DNA of 64,000 nt from NCBI GenBank assembly GCA_022495005.1, contig JAGYXB010000180.1:310001-374000 (forward strand). Reading direction: 5' to 3'. This DNA is from Rhyacophila brunnea (lineage: Eukaryota > Arthropoda > Insecta > Trichoptera > Rhyacophilidae). This document shows, in pieces, positions 31,421 through 43,532 of this stretch. A program made the position numbers and the translations under genes. The notes beneath the pieces are model-generated. The model made no database searches, was not told the origin of the DNA, and saw only the letters and a program-made list of their open reading frames with translations. The first letter of the stretch is position 1. Each line of letters opens with the position of its first letter.

Positions 31421-33644
31421 GTCGGAGGTAGATAGTGTACCATTCGCTGCTAGCAAAAGCGACAACCAGTGGAGCACGCGGCACTCGCATCGAGTGGCTA
31501 GGCTCGGTGCTCTGACTGTTATAATGCTCAATTTGTCTCATGTACACGGAAACGGTATAAGTCAGTCGCCACATTTACATTCGATTTAATTATAATTATT
31601 CATCAATGAAAATAGTTGTCCATATGTTGACCAAAAGGTAGTCAAAATAGTGGTTGGTATTTTTTTTAAATGTGTATCAACCTGAGTATCATTCATTAAA
31701 AAGTAGGTACATGCCCAACATCTGATTATTAATCAGTGGATTTAAGATAATATGCTCGTTTTCAATTTATATTAAAAATAAAATCACAACCAATCTTTGC
31801 GCATGTCATAGGTTCGCCATAACTGGTCTACGGTATATATTTTCTGACTGCTTCCTTATTAAAGTATTTTTTTCATATACATGTAATTTTGGAATTTGAA
31901 AATGAGTATAATTAAATATTGTAGTATAATTAAAAATTAAATAGAAAGAGTGACCATGATCTAATATATTCTAATTATATTATCTATTAATTAATTTATT
32001 ACTACAAATCGTGGGGTTGCTGCCAAAAGTTAGTGAGTCAATAATTTAGGTATTTAGAATTAACAACGGATTAAGTGTCTATATATTATGGCTTGGTAAA
32101 TATTATTAAAAACCAAAGAAAATACGCATGGTCATGTACTCAATAATATATAATACTTAATATATATTAGTTTATTTTTAAAACTTTAATTATTATTATT
32201 TCTTATTTTTTCTGTTCAATTTAATACAATCGCGTGCCATGCAAAATCATCTCGCGTGCCATAGATTTACATCACTGCAAGTACCTTACCTATGTACTAG
32301 GGAACCCAATCCCGAGCCAAAATTCTGATCCCGGGATTGGCATTTTTTTCCATTGTTAATATGAAATTTTTATATTTATAAATAACATTGATAAAATCAG
32401 TCAAAAATAAATCTAGTATAATTTATTCCATTTAAGACATTTATTGTTAATATTGTATACGTTCAATCTTGGAAATACACAAGTTTAATGGAGTAAATAA
32501 TATTTTATTATACATGATAATGTGAATTTAATATGAGATTGCTGTTTCTGATAGTAAAGACTTAATGAATGGATTAGCGAGATTTAAAATAGTAAAGCAA
32601 ATAATCATGGCGTACTTATGGTCTTTCCGCTTCATAAATCTAATAAGTCAGCCAAATATGAAACTGCCGTAAAACGTATGATATCATGGTGGAATTACCT
32701 TGTTAAAAGTGCGAAACATTGTTTTCTTCCAATCTTTCTCATTTTTAATAATTCATGTGAAAAAACAAAATAAATCGGCTACCTACACATGGGTATAAAT
32801 CAAACTTCATTCAAACTCAGTTTATTTCAAATGTAGTTATTTTTTTATTAAAAGTATTTTTTCTGTTATATTTTCGCTCTTATTTTATTTTCCATAAAAA
32901 TTGATAAAAAAATCAATCCCGAAATCCCTGGATTATGTTTATCAATCCCGGGATTCATAGGTATCGAAAATAGCTCGGGATCCCGGGATTGAAATCCCTA
33001 CTATGCACTATGATACTCAATGGCTGTCACTGTGTTTTATTGCATAAAAATATAGCTTTTAACGCAAATGTTATTTTTATCTCAGTGATAAAACTGTTAT
33101 GTTTCCTACAAATTACTTTCATAGTACAAATATTTGATTTATACATACTAAAATCAAAATATTACTACAGTAATAAAAAATATACCTAAAACTGTGTGAA
33201 GTATTTTGAAAGTGAATAGCAGTCCATATCTTTTTAGTTTTGTCACCACTTATAAATTTCCAAAAACAAATACTAAAACCCGGCCCACAAGGAAAACGGA
33301 AAAAAACGAACTTAAAATATTAACCAAGTCAACTTTTCATTCGGGTACGGGGTACGCCTCCGAGTGTCAAATACCAGAACATCATAAACATTGCAGGGGG
33401 ATGGGGTGCCTACCCCACCGTGGCTTGCCCAGTGTGTAATTAATTATTCACGCGGCTCTTACAAGTTTCGCCCTCGCAGCTTCTGTCGACTGTCGAGCCT
33501 GTTTGCTTGGTAACTTGGCTTGGTTGTGTCGGCCTATTTAAAAAAAATGCGCGGTGTTCATTTAGACTTCAAGCCTCCAGGGTTATTCTAACATATCACT
33601 TAACTTCAAAATCAATAAAAAATAGCTAATAGATATCCGATAGG
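31421..33644. other. unassigned stretch within the putative intron
   Basis: No exon or intact element recognised. AATCCCGGGATT-like palindromic words recur (32322-32338, 32946-32955, 32979-32989) and are noted as a finding. Confidence 0.4.
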
Positions 33645-34228
33645 TAGTGGCGAAGGGTGGAGGTGGGCTGTTAAGATCCGCCATAAATAGTGCACTTTAA
33701 ACTTTGTCAGCCATACGTATTTTTTTATTGAAATAAGACTACAATTTACAGTTGGTGTTGGTTAGTTTTTAAAATTCAATTAAACCCTGCGAAAACCAAA
33801 CCGTTATAGATAATAGTCAAAAAATACTCGTATATTTATAAAATATCTAAAATTATGCAACTAAATCATACATAAGTTTGGATATTTTATGGATAGATTT
33901 TTTATCTATTGTTTGGCCCTGCCTAAAGACCTTAATGAATTTAAAAAAATGAACCAACAATATGTGTAATATATAATCTTAATCCAACAAAAAAACAAAT
34001 AAGTATGAATAAAAAAGTATGCAGAATTTTGTCGTATCACCCAAAATATACCAAAACTATTGTGGTTTGGTTTAGGCAGGGTTTAGTTGAATTTTTTTTT
34101 TTAAACCAGCACCATCTACAAATTGTATACCTACTTAATTCAATGAAAACAAATAAGTATGACTGACAAGGTTTAGTGTGCACTATTTACGTCGAATCCC
34201 CACAGCCTACCTCCACCCTTCGCCACTG
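33645..34228 (+). mobile_element. MITE-A copy, near-complete
   Basis: Ends TAGTGGCGAAGGGTGGAGGT and CCTCCACCCTTCGCCACTG. Flanks CCGATAGG (33637-33644) and CCGATAGT (34229-34236) match at 7 of 8. Both arms and an AT-rich centre present. No ORF. Confidence 0.9.
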
Positions 34229-34236
34229 CCGATAGT

Positions 34237-35589
34237 TAATAATTATCCCGGGATATAAACTATCAGGCGTTGACTTTGAATGTATATTACAAACGTCATA
34301 TAAAAAAAAACTAATCTAGATGTAGGGCATACATAATTTCAATTTCTTTTTTATGTTAAACAAACGTCAAAGTGACATGTTAAAAAAATGTTATTTGCAT
34401 TGCGCATACGTAGCAGCTCTACAGCGACTATTAAGTTTGTATACAGAATGCCCCCAAGTGTGATATCCGTGATATTTCAGATCCAGAAAATTAACGGAAA
34501 CGTTTTATGGTGTTTACTAGTTAGAATAGCCCTGTTGATACATATCCTACTGTCAATGTTATGTAAAACTAACCTATTATTACTCTTATATATGATTATT
34601 GTATATGTATATGAGTATGTATATGATTATTGTATATGAGTATTGTGACTAATATATGATTATTGTTAAAATTATTTACTTAATTGGCATGCAGTAGCAA
34701 AACCGGACTAAATAAATGAATAGTTAATATAAACGTAAAAGTAAGTAGTTATTAGAATAAATTTACACATCAAGGTTATTATTGCAATTGCCTGACCGTC
34801 ATAAAGTTGGTAATAAACCGAATTCAGCTTCAAAATGTTGATCCATTGTGACTGACTTTAACAGTTCTGACTTTTAAGATGTTCTGTGGGCGTTGGAAAA
34901 TAGGCCTCTATAAGTGCGTTCCGGCGGTCATAAACAAAACAAATGTAAAAAAAAATATTTATTTCGCTAATTTCATCTAAAACATCCCTCACAGACGAAT
35001 GTAGTACTGCCTCGATAAACTCTCCAGCTCACTTAGCTATTTTTAACCCTTCTTGTCCATTATAAAACGTTTATATTAATAGGTTCTTTTGAAAGAACCT
35101 TTTTATTTTTTCTGCTTAAAATTCTTCCCATATCTTTCTTGCCTTATATCTTGACATATTATTTAACTTCCCCAAAATTAATGCTTATTTGCGTAAAACT
35201 TAGTATTATAAAAACTTAAAAACGTTTCTTTAAGAGAAACGTATACCCCAGTAAACAAAGTATCATAAATTCATTTTCCTTCATATTTACATAGACCCTA
35301 TTAAAACTTTTCGCGGAGGAAAAAATCCACGGGGTAATAATGTTGCCAGCGAAAGTTTCCTTATCGTAATTTGCGGAATTTGTATATACAAGGAGATTAC
35401 ATCTCATTTATCATTTTTAAATTGAGGGAAAAACGTCCATTAGGATTTATACTTATTTATTTACGTTGTTATTTTATATTAAAGACAATTTATCATGTTG
35501 TGCGCCCAGTGGTAGATTATCCCAAAGGCGCATAAGGCGCGAGCTCTGCAAACTATTTTGGAGGGCAATTTTTGAAATAAGTCACAGTC
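34237..35589. other. unassigned stretch
   Basis: No gene. An imperfect TATGATTATTGTATATGAGTA repeat occupies 34590-34672. Confidence 0.4.
34590..34672. repeat. imperfect AT-rich minisatellite
   Basis: Three to four units based on TATATGATTATTGTATATG with variants. Confidence 0.65.
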
Positions 35590-35650
35590 CAGTGCTCCTC
35601 AACCGGTGGCCAGCAGGTTTTTTCAAGAGGGTTCACGAGTCGCCTAGTCA
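35590..35650. mobile_element. hAT-like terminal remnant
   Basis: CAGTGCTCCTCAACCGGTGG, followed by CAGCAGGTTTTTTC and AGGGTTCACGAG, has the layout of a hAT end (CAGTGGTTCTCAACCGGTGG type). Opposite end not found. Confidence 0.5.
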
Positions 35651-35790
35651 AATTATACAAATCTAGAGAAAAAAATGTTAAAATGAATATTAATTGTTAA
35701 ATTGTACATGAACGAAGAAATTGGTTGCACATTGCATATCGACTTTGGAAAAGCAAAATGAGTTAATCCGTACTAATAAAATTTTAACAC

Positions 35791-35904
35791 CCACGGTGGC
35801 CGCGCGGCTTAAGCGTTGGACTATCACGTCGTGGGTCCCAGTATGGTGTCAGGGTATGGACCTAATAGGTTGAGCAAGTGGCTGACATCCATTTCTCGTA
35901 AAAA
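35791..35904 (+). mobile_element. SINE1, internally deleted
   Basis: The head is intact to GTGGGTCCCAG, then jumps straight to GTCAGGGTATGGACC; about 55 bases including the B box are missing. It stops after TTTCTCGTAAAAA, with no tail. Confidence 0.85.
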
Positions 35905-37518
35905 TTGAGCCCCTGCCAGGAAGTCGATTTTTGAAATTAATATATAGTGGCTAGGTTAATAAAATAAATCCACATGAGACAGCTAAACATGTTAGAGCGG
36001 AATGCAGAAACATTTGTCATAACTAAAATTTCCTTAGCAGAAAACACTATGCAGAAACATTGTCCTTAGTTAAGATCATTTCTATTGAAAATAATACCAT
36101 ATTTAAAAATTCTCTTTCCTATAGTTTAGGTAAATTATTTTATAATTGTTAAACGATGACAAAAATATGACAACTGCATTTTATAAATGCAATAACTATA
36201 AATACATATTAATATCTAATTATAATACTCTTATATTTCCGTTATAAGTCATTATACGTGATTCCACAGGCACCGCAAGATATTTTTTTAACATGGTAAC
36301 ACTAGCGTCAAGTGTCATTCTATCACCAGTATCACCTGGCATCTTGTATTTCTGCGGGCTGGCATATAAAAGTAAAATAATATTCTGCAAGTACATGCCA
36401 AACAAATTAACACTGTCAATATCCACATTGAGATACATTGTTAAATGAATTTGAGTGTATGGACTGTTTTATAGACATGCGAATTTATTTTGACAGCAGC
36501 TGTCAGTGGTAAATGGTAATACAGAAGGGGGCGTGTTCGTAACAAAATTAGTCTATGGTTAGGGATTCCTTAACTCTATAATCAGGATTGTCTATAGTTA
36601 AGTCATGCTTTTCGGCGACTTATCCTTAGGATCGAAATCTTAGATTGTGCATGCCTCTCTGAGTATACTATTTTTAATGGTACCTATCCGAGAATGTCTT
36701 GCACATTTGTGGCGTGTATTTCGGAACACAATGTAAGAGGTTTATTGTCTATAATTCTGTTACGGTCAACCTTTGGCAAGTAAAAAAGAAAATGTTTTTT
36801 TTTGTTATATTTTACTTGATTTAGACGGATTTATTGTTATTGAGATTTACGTAAGAATAAGAATATTATGCGATGTTAGAAATGTAGCTTAATATGACAG
36901 CTGTCACTTTGGAAACGGCAGGTACATGGCGCCTCTAGCGGCGAAACCAAGAAAAAATATCAAAGTTTTGAATATTGTGCAAAAATAGGAAACGTCAGCA
37001 ATTTTTAGTCAAAAGACTTTTTATAACACAGCTAATTTTAAAACTTGACTTCAAAAGCGTTCTGACAATCTACAACGATTGTATGTTTTAAAATTTTAAT
37101 TAAATATAATATTCAGAACAGAGATGCAAATACGATTTTTTCAGCGCTCGAAATGAACAGTTTTACGAACCGCAGCGCTCAATATTTTCTCGAAAATATT
37201 AACACAGTTATTTAATTAAACTGTATATTGTATAAAAATAAATGTGTTCGATTTTTGTTATACCTATGGCCTATCTGGCTCAAATGGTCAAAATATTTTT
37301 TACATGAAACGGAGTGATAGTTTTGGAGATTTTATGAACCGGAATGGCGCTCCAGTGCACTACGGTCCATTTCGAGCCCTGGATTTTTTTAAAATTCAGA
37401 GCCATATAATTGAACAAATGGCATTATTATATAAATATTTAGTTTGCATATCGATCATTTTACAGGAATAAACCTATTATGTACTTTTCAATTATTGACA
37501 ACTGTCGAGAATTCTGTC
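35905..37518. other. unassigned stretch
   Basis: No supported gene. The CAGCGCTCGAAATGAACA word at about 37142 also occurs at 21598, marking a further low-copy repeat. Confidence 0.4.
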
Positions 37519-37750
37519 CTGCTAAATAAAAAGAAAGTGTTTTTAGTTTTAGTGACATGATAATCGTTGTTTTAAACTATCTTTTCTCTATATTATGCAA
37601 GATTGTTTTGCCATGATTTCTAAAATGGTAGTGTATATTATTTAGAGTTAAAACAATCCAATATTTTTACATACTATAAGAGAAAAGATAGTTTAAAATT
37701 TGGGTTCTCGTTTCACAAAAAACAAAAACACTGTTTTTTTTACTTAGCAA
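37519..37750. mobile_element. foldback element (family F2)
   Basis: Arms 37519-37600 and 37671-37750 pair (TGCTAAATAAAAAGAAAGTG against its inverse; core TTTTAAACTATCTTTTCTC). Loop about 70 bases. No ORF. Confidence 0.65.
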
Positions 37751-38415
37751 AACTGTATTATACGCATTGTGTTGGGTTTTTAATGGCTTTGTGAATCTGT
37801 CATTACCTACATGTAATTGTCAGGATCCGCAATAGTCGGTGTGCAGGGTTTGATATTCGTATAGTAGATGGACAGGTTTTCTTCTCTAACGCAATTAGCA
37901 GCACGGGGAGTCCTTCAGAAACGACACGTCTCCAAACAAACCTGAAACTTTATAATTGAATTCAAATGTTTCCGTCACTGTCTTTAGCTACTTGCCAACG
38001 GATAAAAAGGTCCCGACTAATTTCAAACGGCCGAAACTTTCGCGTTGCTCAGGGCTCTGTGTAAATTTTGAAATATTCATAATATTACTTTTGTATAAAG
38101 GGGAACAATTGAAAAGTATATCAGGATATTCTTTTCAAAAGAATGGGTGGGTAATTCGTTAATTAATTATTTTATTTGAAGTGAACCGGCTGTCGTTGAG
38201 TTCATTCTTGATGGCGTCAATTTTCTTTTGGAATGTTAGAGTGATAATTACGTTGAAATTGAAAGTGAAAGTTTAACGCCTTTTTCCGTCATTTTCCTAT
38301 AAGAAAAATTACAATCATCAGGTTGAGAATTAAAAAAAAACCTTAATTGTTGACATAAAAACGTTTTAAAACATGCATAATAATATAAAACATTTAACCT
38401 CCTGAATGTCTATAC

Positions 38416-38597
38416 TATACACAAGGCGGCAGTGGCTATATTTTAACAGCCCTCTCTTGGCTGTGTTAACTTTTAGAGCGAGATAGATAAGCTTTACAGT
38501 TTAGACGGTTAATTTATTGCAACAATTATAATACCTCAATACATAAATATGATAAACTACCATCGATAGCCGTCGATAGCCGCCTTGTGTATAAAAT
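38416..38597. mobile_element. foldback element (family F1)
   Basis: Ends TATACACAAGGCGGC at about 38417 and GCCGCCTTGTGTATA at about 38580-38594 are exact inverses. Inside is TTTTAACAG..CCTCTCTTGGCTG, the same internal hairpin motif as at 5807-5839, and TTGCAACAATTATAAT, as at 5780-5798. The shared interior with different outer arms links the two. Confidence 0.65.
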
Positions 38598-38682
38598 AGC
38601 TTCGCTGAGGTGGGAAACACATTAGAACAATTATTAATATAATGACTAAAATGACAAGCAATCTTTTTTAAAATTTAAGTAG

Positions 38683-38913
38683 GCACGGTGGCCGCGCGGC
38701 TTAAGCATTGGACTATAACGCCGTGGGTCCCAGGTTCGAATCCTGGGCCTGGCAAGTACACATATTGTTTTTAAATTTGTGTGTGAGTCAGGGTATGGAC
38801 CTAATAAGTTGAGCAAGTGGCTGACATCCATTTCTCGTAAAAACAAAATCTGTTAATACAAACCTCTACTCTGTGGAAGCCCATATGATCTTATTAGGAT
38901 CGGACATGGTCGG
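38683..38913 (+). mobile_element. SINE1 copy, full length
   Basis: Intact head (GGCTTAAGCATTGG), B box GGTTCGAATCC, body, and tail GATCGGACATGGTCGG. An AGGCAC word on both sides (38681-38686, 38916-38921) may be a short target duplication. One of the least diverged copies. Confidence 0.9.
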
Positions 38914-38920
38914 GGAGGCA

Positions 38921-39187
38921 CATATGAGTGTTTCACAAGCATAGTGAACCTTCTCCATTCTGGTTATTTTTGAGTAAGCTAGGTTCAAACATAATATTTG
39001 AGTATTTCTAATTCTGTAAGGGTATGATTGCACGTCTGAAGTGTTGGTTTGAGTACATTTAAGTTATTATGTAAGGGACAACATACCCTTACAGAATAAG
39101 AAATACTCAAATATTACGTTTGAACCTAGCTTACTCAAAAATAACCAGAATGGACTTGGTTCACTATGCTTGTGAACCACTCATATA
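38921..39187. mobile_element. foldback element (family F3) next to SINE1
   Basis: Arms 38921-39026 and 39082-39187 pair over about 105 bases (TTCACAAGCATAGTGAACC, TTTTTGAGTAAGCTAGGTTC, GAGTATTTC). Loop about 55 bases. Starts within a few bases of the SINE1 tail. Confidence 0.75.
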
Positions 39188-39459
39188 ACACCATTAACAT
39201 AATAATATAACCCACGTATTCACTATAATGCGTTATAACATTTATACCTCGGTTGTACAATATATCGATTTTTGTTGCAAATGGGATGCTTACACCAAAG
39301 GTAGCACATGTGGTACGAGTATCTTAAGTTGTTCATTAATTAATTACCTATTTTTTTATTATGTAGGTACTATACATATATATCTTTTTAACACTATAAC
39401 GTGCCATTTTGGCCAATAAAAGTATTGTAGTGAGACAGTAGTGCATTAATAGAAGTGAA

Positions 39460-39590
39460 ACGATTACATAAACACCCAGGTTTTGAGAAGACCATATACA
39501 TATTATATTGTGACCTCACCGGGAATCAAAACTGGAGCCCCGTAGTTAGAGCCCAGTGCTTTATGCACAAAGCGCTTGGAGGGGTCAGGT
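39460..39590 (-). mobile_element. SINE3 copy
   Basis: Inverted head: CACCGGGAATCAAAACTGGA (T arm) and GTGCTTTATGCACAAAGCGC (A-box side), with CACCCAGGTTTTGAGAA as the inverted body. It corresponds to 15464-15600 but is more diverged. Confidence 0.6.
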
Positions 39591-39677
39591 TCCCCAAGTC
39601 CACCACGTATTCAAGTGTGTTTTGACCGTTATTAAAAAGGTAACTTTTACTATTTAGATAAAGATAATATCGATCTG

Positions 39678-39952
39678 ATAAGAGAACAAACAAGGGTTTG
39701 CGATATAATAGAGTTTGCTTAAAACCTAAAATGGAAATGGGCCTGATACAGCTCAAAGAAAGGACAATAGTTGGATAAATTTAGTCATCCAGTGGTATCC
39801 AAGAGGTACAAAATGTACGCAAGATAGACCTAGAAGCCGTTCGATCGATGAAATGATATAGTTCTGCGGAAGTAGGTGGCAATGACCGAGATAAGCCAGC
39901 TTGGAGAGGTCTTCATCCAGCAGTGGATAGATTCAGGCTGATGATGATGATG
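39678..39952 (+). mobile_element. short 5'-truncated RTE LINE with 12-bp target duplication
   Basis: AATATCGATCTG at 39666-39677 and 39953-39964 bounds 275 bases. The insert runs from the ATAAGAGAACAAACAAGGG block to the C-terminal end (GTGGATAGATTCAGG) and finishes with a (GAT)n tail. It is the last tenth of the RTE seen at 60641. The frame is broken in several places. Confidence 0.93.
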
Positions 39953-39964
39953 AATATCGATCTG

Positions 39965-40429
39965 CCAGAATATATTCCTCAGACGGTTAACAGATATACA
40001 TATAAAAAAGCACATGCGTGTTGCTAATTTATTTGACGAGATAATGGCACTGATGGGTGGTAAAAGTCAGAAATGCAATTATGTTAGTTTTCCTAATTCG
40101 GATGAAGTTGTTAAATGCGACAAATTTAATGTCTGCATGCAGACCGCATCTCGTATATTGTGCGAGTCTGTTAAAAACTCAGTACTTCTTGGTGGTTCTC
40201 AGTTCGCGAGACGCTTTGAGCTCGTGGCTCTATTGTCTATTCAAGTCTGATCTTGACTGTGAAGCATCGGCAATGCTCGGGACACTTGCTTCCGTTTAGA
40301 AACGTCTTAACCAGATGATGCTGTAATGGCATTTATGTTATGAAGATATCTACAGCACTCTACGCGTTCATATTATAAACACTGACAAGCCAGCAAACGT
40401 CTATTATAAAACGTGCTAAATATTTATTT
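39965..40429. other. unassigned stretch
   Basis: Nothing recognised; the overlapping ORFs at 40014-40299 show no domain. Confidence 0.4.
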
Positions 40430-40975
40430 ATTAAAAAAAAAAAGACACATTGAGCATATAACAAATTATTAATTCAAGACGTTCACAACATGACATTTAG
40501 AATAGAAATTACAAGTAAATCCACTGGAGAAAAAACAAGGTAGAGAATAAAAAACAACGATCATTAAAAAAAATACAAATTAAACAATAAAATAGAATTT
40601 AAAATGCATCGCTAAAATGTCTACATCTCTAGGGAGTGCATTGACCAGCTGTACAGTCCTCGCTATTGGTGTCCAGTGAGCCTGACATGAGGAAACAGCT
40701 TTCACCCAAAATGGGTCATGCATGTAATTGACGGGAGCATAAAAATTCGAATTTTCTAGAATTTCGGGATTAGAAATTATACCAAGTGAGAGCAGGGAAA
40801 AATGCTTTAAGAGCAGAAGTGACCTACGAGTTTCAAGAGAATGAAAGGCGAGAATGCATTGAAGAAAGTTAGTCGGAAAATACTCGTTTGAGAAACTGTC
40901 AAAAGGAAAATAATTATATACGTATGCCAATTGATTGCTGAAAGCTATACCTACATAATCAACCACTGAGATTTA
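40430..40975 (-). mobile_element. Jockey/CR1-like LINE 3' end (family J2)
   Basis: A minus-strand ORF of 128 residues (40580-40966) carries the C-terminal RT pattern: ILAFHSLETRRSLLLLKHF, then FYAPVNYMHDPFWVKAVSSC and a VQLVNALPRDVDI-type end. The 3' UTR with AAGACGTTCACAACATGACA is akin to J1, so J1 and J2 are related lineages. 5'-truncated. Confidence 0.75.
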
Positions 40976-41769
40976 AAAAAAGAATACCAATGCTCCGTTT
41001 ACTAAAAAATATCCTGTAACAAAAATGACAATGGGATAATTACTGAAATAACCCACTGTTAATAATATTATATTAAAATCTTACCATTGTCATCTATTAT
41101 AAACCACAGAAAAAAATAAATAAACATATTATAATAAGTGATTTAATTAGTATCTAACAAACATTAAAGACCAATTATTTCGAAACTAGTATTTTTCACT
41201 TATCCCACTGTTGATTTCAGGTAAATGATACATAATTATTATGAATCACATCAGAAACGGGCCTATTAGAAAAAAATCAACGGATTCCAGCCAATGTACT
41301 TTACCAATTTATTCAACTGTGTCATATCTAATTACGACGAAATTAAAACTAACATTAGGAGAGATCCGGGTGCTGATTAGTAAACAGGATAAGTAGGTAC
41401 CTATTGTTTGTACGAAAAATTAGCGGTTTATTAATTTTTTTAGGCGCAGATGACGCAATCGTTTTGCCACAGGATTTAAAAAGGTGCCTCGAAAAAGATC
41501 AAACCATTCAAAAAAATATAAAATATACGTAAATCGTGAAAAATTAGTATTTTTCACAAAGTGCGTAGGGATAAAAATATTACTTTATAAGAAAAACTCG
41601 GCAACTCAAATTTATTTGTGATTTTTTAATGGGGCAGGAGGAAGCGGGGTTAAAAAAAATCTATCAGGTGTCAGAATCTCTCCAAATTTTAGGTTTGACG
41701 TTTGACGAATCATTTAAAAAAATCACTTGCATCTAATATTTAATATACTGAAACACCTCAGAAATCAGG
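40976..41769. other. unassigned stretch
   Basis: AT-rich; nothing recognised. Confidence 0.4.
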
Positions 41770-42065
41770 GAGCTGAAATACTTAACGGGTAAGGAGAAGC
41801 AGGCAACTGATCTCGAGTAAGAAAGAATACGGGATAAATTTAAACACGTGTCAAGAATACCTTATACGTCGAATAATGACAACTGCTCTCGGTTTATGCA
41901 TTGATGCTCATTTAATCATTTAATATTGGTGTATTACACACATTATTTCACATCAAGAATGGTTGGTTCATTTTTGTAAGACACTCACATATTTAAAACC
42001 CTGCGTCAAACTTTACTAGACTGGTGTATAGCCTATCGGAATTTCATTTATTATCTGTTCTGTGT
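41770..42065 (+). repeat. dispersed repeat D, copy 2
   Basis: Parallel to 12141-12440 (see there). This copy has an extra ATCATTTA and differs in the middle part. Confidence 0.65.
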
Positions 42066-43063
42066 CAGAAACATACCATATATTGTATTATAATATATAT
42101 TATATTGTATTATATTTATAAGTGAGTTTCTGTTTTCATATAAATATATGGTTTGTCTGCGAATTTGAGCTTCAATAGTGGATATTGATGTATAGTATGT
42201 CCTTATACCATCAGGTCATCGAAGCCTCCGAATAGATTACTATCTACAAAGTCCTCTTAAGCCTTTAGGGCTTTCTCAAAATGCCCGCTTGTACAGGTTG
42301 CATTTATTCATATGCAGGTTGTGTCTTGTCTACGGATAATCTATGATAATTTAATCACTTTGGCAGTATTGGTATAGGTACATGTTTCATAATAATATAT
42401 AATACCTTTTCAAAGTTTCAGTATAGGTAATGTAAATGAATTCCGTGTTGAAGATGTGCTAGCAGCTAGAGGCTCTGATTTAAGGTAATGCATGTTGGTT
42501 TGAATCCCGCTTTTATCAATAAACATATATCTTGTTTCTATGTATGTTTCATTTAGAAATCGGGATCCAAAGACAAGGCACAAATGACAAAAAATCATTC
42601 CTCATGAAAAGTTTCTTAAAATAACACATTAATATGAATTTCGGTTATGAATGAAAATGGTAAATGATTTAAGAGTTAATAAGTATGTTGACAGTATAAA
42701 TATTTGTTATTTAATTTTTAAATCACGTAGAATTCAGCCAATATTCTGGTGAGTGTACCTAATACCTATAATATATATCAAGCAATGCATTTACGAAAGA
42801 GCTTCCTGAAAAGTTGTCTGCAATGGACAGGAGCTTTTAACGGTAAACTAACTCAGAAACGGACATGTAGGGAGCTTTTTTACGTGCAACATTGAATAGA
42901 AACTGCTGAAGGATACAATATATACCCGTTGCGTCACGTATTTCCGTAATATCTACAATTACATAGATTCTATAATATTATGTACATATTTTAATACATT
43001 ATTTTAACTATGATTCCCTGTTATATTTATATGGCCTGAATGCCTGAAGACCTTGAACGGTTA
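42066..43063. other. unassigned stretch with a possible SINE head
   Basis: A B-box-like GGTTTGAATCCCGC at about 42498-42511 with an upstream GTGCTAGCAGCTAGAGG suggests a decayed tRNA-derived head. Otherwise nothing. Confidence 0.3.
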
Positions 43064-43532
43064 ATTTAATACACGGGTGGCCAACGCGCGGCCCGCGGGC
43101 CACGTGTGGCCCGCTGGGTGTCTACTTGTAGCCCGCGGAGCATATGCACACATTTTTTTTAAGTGTACATAAAACCACCAAAAGAACATACCATCGTGCG
43201 TTGTTCGTATCATATCCCATATATGGAAGTATCTCAGTACATTGATTCAACTATCGTGACAATTCCTTCTATGGTATATTCGTGTTAACAAACAATCACA
43301 ACGCTGATTTTAAAAAGCGCGCACGCCGATCTTTCGTGGATAGCCGTGAGCGTGAATGCGTGATGCGGGGTGGGATGCGTCGTGCGGCCGGCAGTTTGTG
43401 ACACTGGCAAGCACGCAACACCGTCGGACGTATGGTTGCTTCCATTGTGTGCGTTATCGCCATATTGTGTCTCGTGAGATTTTGCGATCGACTTTTAAAT
43501 ACACATTGATAAGAGTACAAGTTGCTAGAACA

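Noticed and set aside
36220..36438. Minus-strand ORF of 72 residues with a MPGDTGDRMTL segment
   Set aside because: Could be a transposon fragment, but I recognise no domain and the frame is short.
40014..40299. Two overlapping + strand ORFs
   Set aside because: Neither shows a recognisable domain and neither has splice or initiation support.
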